Of a stretch of 6,917 bases of DNA, positions 1-5,552 are shown one piece after another. Position 1 is the stretch's first letter. Every line of letters starts with the position of its first letter. Source of the DNA: an uncultured Alphaproteobacteria bacterium (GTDB lineage: Bacteria > Pseudomonadota > Alphaproteobacteria > Puniceispirillales > Puniceispirillaceae); contig CAJWDO010000087.1 in assembly GCA_913031555.1 (NCBI GenBank), positions 1 to 6,917 of the forward strand, given 5' to 3'. The translations under genes were made by a program, and so were the position numbers. The notes under the pieces were generated by a model, which was given only the letters and a program-made list of their open reading frames with translations, did not search any database and had not been told where the DNA came from.

Positions 1-1058
1 AAATGCCCGAGGTGGTGAAGAAGGGGATCAACACCTTCAAGCATTTCATGGCCTATAAGGGCGCGCTGATGGTCGATGATGACGAGATGTATGCCAGTTT
101 CCAGCGCTGTGCCGAGCTTGGTGCGATGCCGCTTGTCCATGCCGAGAATGGCGACGTCGTCGCGCAATTGCAGGCCAAGCTGATGGAAGACGGCAATAAC
201 GGGCCGGAGGCGCATGCCTATTCGCGTCCCCCCGAGGTCGAGGGCGAGGCCACCAACCGCGCCATCATGATTGCTGATATGGCCGGCGTGCCGCTCTATG
301 TCGTGCATGTGTCCTGCGAACAGGCGCATGAGGCCATCCGGCGGGCCCGCCAGAAGGGCATGCGGGTCTATGGCGAGCCGTTGATCCAGCATCTGCTTCT
401 TGACGAGGGCGAATATGCCAACCCGAACTGGGACCATGCCGCGCAGCGCGTGATGTCGCCACCCTTCCGCAACAAGCTTCATCAGGACAGTCTGTGGGCG
501 GGCCTTCAGGCCGGCAGCCTGCAGGTTGTGGCCACCGACCATTGCGCCTTCACAACCGAGCAGAAGCGCTTCGGCCTTGGTGATTTCACCAAGATCCCGA
601 ATGGTACCGGCGGCCTTGAGGACCGCCTGCCGCTGCTCTGGACATATGGTGTGGGGACAGGCCGCCTTACGATGAACGAATTCGTTGCCGCGACCTCCAC
701 CAACATCGCCAAGGCACTGAACCTGTATCCGCGCAAGGGCGCGATCCTTGAAGGCGCGGATGCCGATATCGTTGTCTTTGACCCGACGCGTGAGAAGACC
801 ATCAAGCACAGCACGCAGCAATCCGCGATCGACTACAATGTGTTCGAGGGTTTCACCGTCAAGGGTCTGCCACGCTTTACCATGACCCGCGGTTATGTGG
901 CGATTCAGGAAGACGAGGTCAAAACCCGCGAGGGTCATGGCAAGTTCGTGTCCCGTGAGCCGTTCTCGCCGACCAACAAGGCGCTGTCGAAGTGGAAGGC
1001 GCTGACAGCACCGCGCAAGGTCATCCGGGACCCGGCCAACATGCCGGCGGGAGTCTGA
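1..1058 (+). CDS. hydA: Dihydropyrimidinase / D-hydantoinase, C-terminal part (5' end outside window)
   Basis: Zinc amidohydrolase that opens the ring of dihydrouracil, dihydrothymine or 5-substituted hydantoins, the second step of reductive pyrimidine breakdown, in the cytoplasm. Numbering from the ATG at position 3, the visible metal-site motifs are FMAYKG (Lys19, the lysine expected to be carboxylated and bridge the two metals), PLVHAENGD (His46), VVHVSCEQA (His102) and ATDHCAF (Asp179). The substrate-binding region PNGTGGLEDRLPL follows at 199-211. About 351 residues are present. The family is usually around 480, so roughly 130 N-terminal residues, including the first HxH metal motif, lie upstream. 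The ATG at position 3 is therefore taken as an internal Met. The TGA stop overlaps an ATG (TGATG) that starts a mini-ORF, and an ABC importer follows on the same strand, which suggests one transcript. Family is clear. Dihydropyrimidine versus hydantoin as true substrate cannot be settled, though the deaminase nearby favours pyrimidines. Confidence 0.93.
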   Translation, partial: MPEVVKKGINTFKHFMAYKGALMVDDDEMYASFQRCAELGAMPLVHAENGDVVAQLQAKLMEDGNNGPEAHAYSRPPEVEGEATNRAIMIADMAGVPLYVVHVSCEQAHEAIRRARQKGMRVYGEPLIQHLLLDEGEYANPNWDHAAQRVMSPPFRNKLHQDSLWAGLQAGSLQVVATDHCAFTTEQKRFGLGDFTKIPNGTGGLEDRLPLLWTYGVGTGRLTMNEFVAATSTNIAKALNLYPRKGAILEGADADIVVFDPTREKTIKHSTQQSAIDYNVFEGFTVKGLPRFTMTRGYVAIQEDEVKTREGHGKFVSREPFSPTNKALSKWKALTAPRKVIRDPANMPAGV

Positions 1059-1120
1059 TGCCAACGCAATTGCTGGACATTTCCGTCACGCCGCGGCGGG
1101 ATTTGGGGCCACTGGCGTAA
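1058..1120 (+). CDS. Possible 20-codon mini-ORF between hydantoinase and ATPase genes
   Basis: A short open frame begins at the ATG that overlaps the hydantoinase stop (TGATG) and ends at TAA ten bases before the ATPase start codon. A GGGAG sequence at 1049-1053, four bases before the ATG, could serve as a ribosome binding site. The peptide would be 20 residues, begin MPTQLLD and be neither clearly hydrophobic nor rich in any one amino acid. No family is recognised. It could carry ribosomes across the spacer so that the ATPase is translationally coupled, or it may be chance. It is in a different frame from the ATPase gene. Confidence 0.22.
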   Translation: MPTQLLDISVTPRRDLGPLA

Positions 1121-1121
1121 C

Positions 1122-1127
1122 GGGGGA
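1122..1127 (+). promoter_or_regulatory. G-rich ribosome binding site deciding the ATPase start
   Basis: GGGGGA lies just before the ATG at 1131. The nearby in-frame TTG at 1128 directly abuts it and would leave no spacer, so ATG 1131 is preferred. The spacer to 1131 is itself short (3-4 bases from the A, more if the first Gs pair), so this is a moderate site. Confidence 0.5.
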
Positions 1128-1130
1128 TTG

Positions 1131-1925
1131 ATGTCACAGGATACCAACAGCACCCCGGCCATTCAGGCTGACAAGCTCTGTTTGACCTTCGATGCGAATG
1201 ACGGGCCGGTACATGCGCTGAAAGACGTCGACCTGACCATCGAGAAGGGCGATTTTGTGTCTTTCATCGGCCCGTCGGGATGTGGCAAGACCACCCTGCT
1301 TCGGGTCATCGCCGATCTTGAGCATCCAACAGGCGGTACCATTTCGGTGAACGGCATGACGCCCGAGGAAGCTCGGCTTGGCGGTGCCTATGGCTATGTA
1401 TTCCAGGCGCCGGCGCTGCTGGCCTGGCGCACCATCGAACGCAATATTGGGCTACCACTTGAAATCATGGGGATCAGCCGCGCCGAACAGGCCGAGCGCG
1501 TGCAACGGACGCTGGAGCTTGTCGGACTTGACGGATTTGGCCGGAAATTCCCCTGGCAGCTGTCGGGGGGCATGCAGCAGCGCGCCTCCATCGCGCGGGC
1601 ACTGGCCTTTGACGCCGACCTTCTGCTGATGGATGAACCTTTTGGCGCCCTTGATGAAATCGTCCGCGACCATCTGAACGAACAGCTTCTACAACTCTGG
1701 AAGAAGACCGGCAAGACAATCTGCTTTGTCACCCATTCGATCCCCGAGGCGGTCTATCTGTCGACCCGCATCGTCGTCATGTCACCGCGGCCGGGTCGGG
1801 TGACCGACATCATCGAATCCGACCTTCCGGATGAGAGGCCGCTTGATATCCGGGAATCAAAGCGGTTCCTTGAGATTGCCCAGCGGGTCCGCAACGGGCT
1901 GCGGGAAGGGCATTCCTATGACTAG
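1131..1925 (+). CDS. ABC importer ATP-binding protein (SsuB/TauB/ThiZ-like)
   Basis: The 264-residue ATPase subunit drives the importer encoded by the next three genes at the inner face of the membrane. All nucleotide-binding motifs are intact: Walker A GPSGCGKT (47-54), Q-loop Gln92, signature LSGGMQQR (144-151), Walker B LLLMDEP (164-170) with catalytic Glu169, D-loop ALD (173-175) and switch His202. Length and sequence style match the nitrate/sulfonate/taurine and thiamine-precursor group, with a short C-terminal tail and no TOBE domain. ATG 1131 is chosen over the TTG at 1128 because the latter sits on the ribosome binding site. The gene's end overlaps an ATG (ATGACTAG at 1918-1925) that opens a 21-codon frame reaching the first permease. 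Substrate cannot be read from the ATPase; context suggests a pyrimidine-type or ureide ligand. Confidence 0.95.
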   Translation: MSQDTNSTPAIQADKLCLTFDANDGPVHALKDVDLTIEKGDFVSFIGPSGCGKTTLLRVIADLEHPTGGTISVNGMTPEEARLGGAYGYVFQAPALLAWRTIERNIGLPLEIMGISRAEQAERVQRTLELVGLDGFGRKFPWQLSGGMQQRASIARALAFDADLLLMDEPFGALDEIVRDHLNEQLLQLWKKTGKTICFVTHSIPEAVYLSTRIVVMSPRPGRVTDIIESDLPDERPLDIRESKRFLEIAQRVRNGLREGHSYD

Positions 1926-1983
1926 GCGGCGAACAGATCACCCCGCCGTTGGCGGCACGGTTTCGGCAGGAATGCTGCGGTGA
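1918..1983 (+). CDS. 21-codon frame bridging ATPase and permease: mini-ORF or displaced permease N-terminus
   Basis: The ATG lies inside the end of the ATPase gene, seven bases after a strong purine-rich site (GGGAAGGG, 1903-1910). The frame stops at TGA 1981-1983, overlapping the GTG start of the first permease (GTGA). The peptide begins MTRRRTDHP and is Arg-rich, as expected for the cytoplasmic end of a membrane protein before its first helix. One extra G near 1979-1980 would join this frame to the permease. It may therefore be a true N-terminus broken by a sequence error or mutation, or a coupling mini-ORF. Confidence 0.3.
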   Translation: MTRRRTDHPAVGGTVSAGMLR

Positions 1984-2855
1984 CGGGCATGGTCAACAGG
2001 ATAGCGCCGATTGCCGTCGTGGTCGCCGCGATCATGATCATCTGGTATGGCTTTACCGTGCATCTGAACGCGCCCTGGCAGATCGAACGCTATGAAAAGG
2101 CCGGTACCGAATGGCAGATGAGCGATCTTGTGCGCGATACGATGGCGCAGGGCCGCCCGATCCTGCCGGCCCCGCACCAGATCGTCACCGAAATCTGGAA
2201 CACCACGGTCAAGAAGAAGATCACCTCGAAACGCTCGCTGATCTATCATGGCAGCATCACCCTGTCCTCTACCCTGCTTGGCTTTGCGATGGGAACGATC
2301 CTTGGCATCGGTCTGGCGGTGTCGATTGTCGAGAACAGGGCGATGGACAAATCGCTTATGCCGTGGATCATCACCAGCCAGACAATTCCAATTCTCGCCA
2401 TTGCTCCGATGATCATCGTCGTATTGAACGCGGTCGGACTGTCCGGGCTGGTCCCAAAAGCGCTCATTTCGACCTACCTCAGTTTCTTTCCCGTTGTTGT
2501 TGGAATGGTCAAGGGACTGCGGAGTCCCGACCCGATGCTGATGGATCTGATGCGCACCTACAAGGCATCACGGCTGCAAACCTTCTGGAAGCTGCGCCTT
2601 CCCGCTTCGGTGCCGTTCCTGTTCGCCTCGATGAAGGTTGCCATCGCCATCAGCCTTGTCGGTGCGATTGTCGGTGAATTGCCGACCGGCGCTGTCGCCG
2701 GGCTTGGCGCGCGGCTGCTGGCCGGATCCTATTACGGCCAGACGATTCAGATCTGGTCGGCGCTGATCTCGGCAGCCTGCATGGCGGCGCTTCTTGTCGG
2801 CGTCGTCGGCCTGATCAGCCATTTCGCACTTCGCCGCATGGGGCTGCGGACATGA
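1980..2855 (+). CDS. ABC importer permease 1 (SsuC/TauC/ThiX-like)
   Basis: Inner-membrane subunit of 291 residues, forming with the next gene's product the channel of the importer. Hydrophobic segments are seen near residues 8-27, 94-116, 128-150, 160-177, 209-233 and 256-281. The cytoplasmic loop that docks on the ATPase lies around 192-212 (TYKASRLQTFWKLRLPAS), with the conserved LRLP end of the EAA motif. The stretch between the first helix and residue 90 is long and polar, with a PxPHQI motif (63-68) typical of this family before the core domain. The start is GTG 1980 with AGGA eight bases upstream; ATG 1989 is an alternative. An upstream 21-codon frame with a better ribosome binding site may be the real N-terminus if a base is missing. 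Its end overlaps the next gene by ATGA. Confidence 0.9.
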   Translation: MTGMVNRIAPIAVVVAAIMIIWYGFTVHLNAPWQIERYEKAGTEWQMSDLVRDTMAQGRPILPAPHQIVTEIWNTTVKKKITSKRSLIYHGSITLSSTLLGFAMGTILGIGLAVSIVENRAMDKSLMPWIITSQTIPILAIAPMIIVVLNAVGLSGLVPKALISTYLSFFPVVVGMVKGLRSPDPMLMDLMRTYKASRLQTFWKLRLPASVPFLFASMKVAIAISLVGAIVGELPTGAVAGLGARLLAGSYYGQTIQIWSALISAACMAALLVGVVGLISHFALRRMGLRT

Positions 2856-3976
2856 CCGGGTTCCAGCGTGCCATCGCCACCCTTGGTGGACTTGCGGCGG
2901 CAGCGGCGCTGATCATCGCCATCCTCGATCCCGGCGGGGCCGACATGATGCTTGCGACCGGCGGCCTGGTTCTTGCCGCTGTCGGTATGCGCCACCATTT
3001 CGGCCTGAATTCCGGCCTTAATTTCGGCCTGATGCCACAGGCACGCATTGATCTTCTGGCCAGTCTTGGTGGCATGGCGCTGCTGCTGTCCATTCTTGAC
3101 GGTGACATGCCGGCCGCAAGCTGGGCATTGCTTGTCGCGTGCTGGCTGTTTGGATGGTTGGCCGTGGAAAAGGCAATGGCGGCGCGACACCTGTCAAAGG
3201 CACTTGCCTCTGTTGTGTCACTGGCGGTGCCTGTCTTCTTCGGTGCCTGGATCATCTTTGTGTGGGAAATGATGACAATCGGCCTGCAGATCCCCACCGT
3301 ATTGCTGCCACCACCATCGATGATCGCCGTTCGCTTCGCCGCATCAACCTCCATCCTCTGGGCCGATTTCCAGCAGACCGTCATCAAGGCGGCGCTGAGC
3401 GGCTATATTCTCGGCTGTGGCAGCGCCTTCATCGCCGCCATCCTGATCGACCGCGTGCCATTCCTTCAGCGCGGTCTTCTGCCAGTCGGCAACTTCGTCT
3501 CGGCGCTGCCAATCATCGGCATCGCGCCAATCATGGTGATGTGGTTCGGCTTTGACTGGCAGTCAAAGGCCGCCGTTGTCGTGGTAATGACCTTCTTCCC
3601 GATGCTGGTAAATACCCTTGCCGGGTTGCAGGCGACGCAGACCATGGAACGCGACCTGCTGCGTACCTATGCCTCTTCCTATTTTCAGCTGCTGGTCAAG
3701 CTGCGGCTGCCGACAGCGGCACCGTTCATCTTCAACGCGCTGAAGATCAATTCCACACTGGCGCTGATCGGCGCCATCGTCGCCGAATTCTTCGGCACCC
3801 CGATTGTTGGCCTTGGCTTTCGCATCTCGACCGAAGTCGGTCGCATGAATCTCGATATGGCGTGGGCGGAAATTGTTGTTGCCGCCCTCGCCGGATCACT
3901 CAGCTACGGCCTTCTCAGCCTGCTCGAAAGGCAGGTTACCTTCTGGCACCCGTCGAACCGCCGGAAATCCTCCTAA
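2852..3976 (+). CDS. ABC importer permease 2 with extra N-terminal membrane region
   Basis: Second permease subunit, 374 residues, so about 100 longer than usual for this family (typically 250-280). The C-terminal part (about 118-374) is a standard SsuC/TauC-type permease: first helix 118-139, the PTVLLPPPSMI segment (148-158), further helices near 178-199, 214-232, 240-258, 290-312 and 338-357, and the ATPase-docking loop around 270-290 (RTYASSYFQLLVKLRLP). The first ~110 residues hold several more hydrophobic stretches (about 7-24, 32-46, 66-81, 89-105) that the core fold does not need. Residues 50-61 come from three tandem 12-base units. The gene starts within the stop of permease 1 (ATGA), indicating tight translational coupling, and ends 33 bases before the binding-protein gene. 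Having two different permease genes points to a heterodimeric channel. Confidence 0.9.
   Translation: MTGFQRAIATLGGLAAAAALIIAILDPGGADMMLATGGLVLAAVGMRHHFGLNSGLNFGLMPQARIDLLASLGGMALLLSILDGDMPAASWALLVACWLFGWLAVEKAMAARHLSKALASVVSLAVPVFFGAWIIFVWEMMTIGLQIPTVLLPPPSMIAVRFAASTSILWADFQQTVIKAALSGYILGCGSAFIAAILIDRVPFLQRGLLPVGNFVSALPIIGIAPIMVMWFGFDWQSKAAVVVVMTFFPMLVNTLAGLQATQTMERDLLRTYASSYFQLLVKLRLPTAAPFIFNALKINSTLALIGAIVAEFFGTPIVGLGFRISTEVGRMNLDMAWAEIVVAALAGSLSYGLLSLLERQVTFWHPSNRRKSS
2999..3034 (+). repeat. Three tandem 12-bp units inside permease 2
   Basis: TTCGGCCTGAAT, TCCGGCCTTAAT and TTCGGCCTGATG follow one another without a gap. They encode FGLN, SGLN and FGLM in a loop between two N-terminal hydrophobic segments. 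The unit is a multiple of three, so copy-number change would not shift the frame. Confidence 0.8.
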
Positions 3977-3997
3977 CCACTCAACAAACAACAACCC

Positions 3998-4003
3998 AGG
4001 GAG
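3998..4003 (+). promoter_or_regulatory. Strong ribosome binding site of the binding-protein gene
   Basis: AGGGAG lies six bases before ATG 4010. It is the best-formed site in the plus-strand cluster, in line with binding proteins being made in excess over the membrane subunits. Confidence 0.7.
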
Positions 4004-4009
4004 CATAAC

Positions 4010-4999
4010 ATGAAAAAGACACTGACAACCCTGCTGGCACTTGCCGCAACCGTCGCCATGGGCACGGCGGCAAGCGCAGCGGACAAGCTGACATTGCAGC
4101 TGAAATGGGTCACCCAGGCCCAGTTCGCCGGCTATTTCGTCGCCGCCGACCAGGGCTTCTATGACGAGGAAGGCCTCGATGTCACCATCAAGCCCGGCGG
4201 GCCTGACGTCTCGCCGGTCCAGGTAATTGCCGGTGGCGGCGCGGATGTGGTGATCGACTGGATGCCTTCGGCTCTGGCGTCCCGCGAAAGGGGCGTTGAT
4301 CTTGTCAACATCGCGCAGCCCTTCAAATCCTCGGGCATGATGCTGACCTGCCGCAAGGATTCCGGCATCAAGGCACCCGCCGATTTCAAGGGCAAGACAC
4401 TTGGTGTCTGGTTCTATGGCAACGAATATCCATTCCTGTCATGGATGAGCCAGCTTGGCATTCCGACCGACGGCAGCAGCAACGGCGTGAATGTTCTGAA
4501 GCAGGGCTTCAACGTTGACCCAATCCTGCAAAAGCAGGCCGAGTGCGTATCCACCATGACCTATAACGAGTACTGGCAGGTCATCGATGCCGGGTTGACC
4601 GCCGACGAACTGGTTGTCTTCAAGTACCAGGAACAGGGCGTTGCGACGCTTGAGGACGGCCTCTATGTCCTTGGCGACAGGCTTGAGGACGCCGCCTTCC
4701 AGGACCAGATGGTGCGTTTTGTCCGCGCCTCGATGAAAGGCTGGAAGTGGGCCGAGAGCAATCCGGACGCCGCCGCCGACATCGTTCTCGAGAATGACGC
4801 CACCGGCGCCCAGACCGAGAAGCATCAGCGCCGGATGATGGGCGAGATCGCCAAGCTGACCGCCGGTTCGAACGGCGCTCTGGACCCGGCCGATTACGAG
4901 CGCACAGTGGCAACACTGATGAAAGGCGGATCGGATCCCGTGATCACCAAGGCACCCGAAGGTGCCTGGACACATATGATCACCGACAAGGCTCTGTAA
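4010..4999 (+). CDS. NMT1/THI5-like periplasmic substrate-binding protein
   Basis: Periplasmic ligand-binding subunit, 329 residues, that delivers substrate to the two permeases. Residues 1-23 form a signal peptide: Lys2-Lys3, a hydrophobic core, then ASA, with cleavage probably after Ala23. No lipobox Cys is present, so it is probably soluble. The mature protein opens with LTLQLKWVTQAQFAGYFVAA and GFYDEEGLDV (49-58), the hallmark start of NMT1/THI5-like proteins (ThiY and relatives), a family linked to thiamine-pyrimidine precursors but also to other small cyclic ligands. The GGPDVSPVQVIAGGGADV stretch (63-80) matches the usual ligand-binding segment. Cys114 and Cys179 are the only cysteines in the mature part and could form a disulfide. 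The Cys-rich CCCFC motif of yeast Thi5 synthase is absent, so this is a transporter component, not an enzyme. Last gene before the terminator. A pyrimidine base or cyclic ureide ligand is inferred from the adjacent dihydropyrimidinase only. Confidence 0.93.
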   Translation: MKKTLTTLLALAATVAMGTAASAADKLTLQLKWVTQAQFAGYFVAADQGFYDEEGLDVTIKPGGPDVSPVQVIAGGGADVVIDWMPSALASRERGVDLVNIAQPFKSSGMMLTCRKDSGIKAPADFKGKTLGVWFYGNEYPFLSWMSQLGIPTDGSSNGVNVLKQGFNVDPILQKQAECVSTMTYNEYWQVIDAGLTADELVVFKYQEQGVATLEDGLYVLGDRLEDAAFQDQMVRFVRASMKGWKWAESNPDAAADIVLENDATGAQTEKHQRRMMGEIAKLTAGSNGALDPADYERTVATLMKGGSDPVITKAPEGAWTHMITDKAL

Positions 5000-5016
5000 G
5001 GTCAGACGCACACCGT

Positions 5017-5054
5017 AAAAAAGAGGCCGCTCGCAATTCGCGGGCGGCCTTTTT
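5017..5054. terminator. Bidirectional rho-independent terminator between convergent clusters
   Basis: An 11-bp GC-rich stem (5024-5034 with 5040-5050, one G-T wobble) encloses the loop AATTC. It is followed by a T run (5050-5054) for plus-strand transcripts and preceded by six A (5017-5022), which read as a U run for minus-strand transcripts. The stem can extend outward through the A/T tracts. It sits 17 bases after the binding-protein stop and about 30 bases after the deaminase stop, so it can end both transcripts. Confidence 0.9.
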
Positions 5055-5083
5055 CCATGCGGTTGGCTTATCCAGGCTGCCAG

Positions 5084-5533
5084 TCACTCCTCGGCGATAT
5101 CCTCGGCCCAGAGTTCGGGCTTCTCACGGATAAATCGCTCCATCAGCGCGATGCAGTCGGCATCATCGGCAATTACCACCTCGACGCCATGCTGGCGAAG
5201 AAAGTCCTCATTGCCGCCAAAGGTTTTATTTTCCCCGACCACCACGCGCGGAATACCGAATTGCACGATGGTGCCGCTGCACATCATGCAGGGGCTGAGC
5301 GTCGTATACAGGACCGTATCCCGATAGGTTCGCTGGCGGCCTGCCTTGCGAAGCGCGTCCATTTCACCATGCGCGATCGGATCCCCCTGCTGCACACGCT
5401 GGTTATGGCCCCGCGACACTTCCTGCCCGTCGCGCGCCAGCACAGACCCGATGGGACAGCCACCCTCATCGAACCCCTTCCTGGCCTCGTCATACGCGTT
5501 CATCAGCATCTGCCTGTCGGTTTCGGTCATCAT
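5084..5533 (-). CDS. Fcy1-like cytosine/nucleobase zinc deaminase
   Basis: Small cytoplasmic zinc hydrolase of 149 residues, expected to deaminate cytosine to uracil. Zinc site: His55 and the proton-shuttle Glu57 in HGEMDAL, Cys82 and Cys85 in SPCMMCSG. Recalled comparison with yeast cytosine deaminase Fcy1 (158 residues) also shows the base-contacting residues in place: Ile28 in GGCPIGS, Asn44 in RGHNQR, Phe105 in VVGENKTF, and Trp142 and Asp145 in the C-terminal LWAEDI. That C-terminal tail is characteristic of Fcy1 and unlike bacterial CodA, an unrelated amidohydrolase. Start is ATG 5533 (second ATG at 5530), with AGGAG six bases upstream. The frame stays open to 5683 but that region overlaps the deacetylase gene. 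It follows the deacetylase by 19 bases and is the last gene before the terminator. Guanine or other nucleobase deaminase activity is a less likely alternative. Confidence 0.9.
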   Translation of the reverse strand: MMTETDRQMLMNAYDEARKGFDEGGCPIGSVLARDGQEVSRGHNQRVQQGDPIAHGEMDALRKAGRQRTYRDTVLYTTLSPCMMCSGTIVQFGIPRVVVGENKTFGGNEDFLRQHGVEVVIADDADCIALMERFIREKPELWAEDIAEE

Positions 5534-5539
5534 CACGCT

Positions 5540-5544
5540 CTCCT
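5540..5544 (-). promoter_or_regulatory. Ribosome binding site deciding the deaminase start
   Basis: CTCCT on the plus strand reads AGGAG on the minus strand, six bases before ATG 5533 and nine before ATG 5530. It lies in the short gap after the deacetylase stop and argues against the longer upstream open frame. Confidence 0.7.
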
Positions 5545-5552
5545 GTCTTCTC

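Noticed and set aside
1059..1130. TPP or other riboswitch ahead of the importer, considered because of the THI5-like binding protein
   Set aside because: The spacer is only about 70 bases and lacks the CUGAGA and ACCUGA core elements of a TPP riboswitch.
2815..3387. 190-codon minus-strand frame opposite permease 2
   Set aside because: The plus-strand permease frame is supported by ATGA coupling and membrane segments; the antisense product is Ala/Arg/Ser-rich with no recognisable features.
4439..5011. 190-codon minus-strand frame opposite the binding-protein gene
   Set aside because: The plus strand encodes a complete NMT1-like protein with signal peptide; the antisense frame has no domain and would run through the terminator side without a ribosome site.
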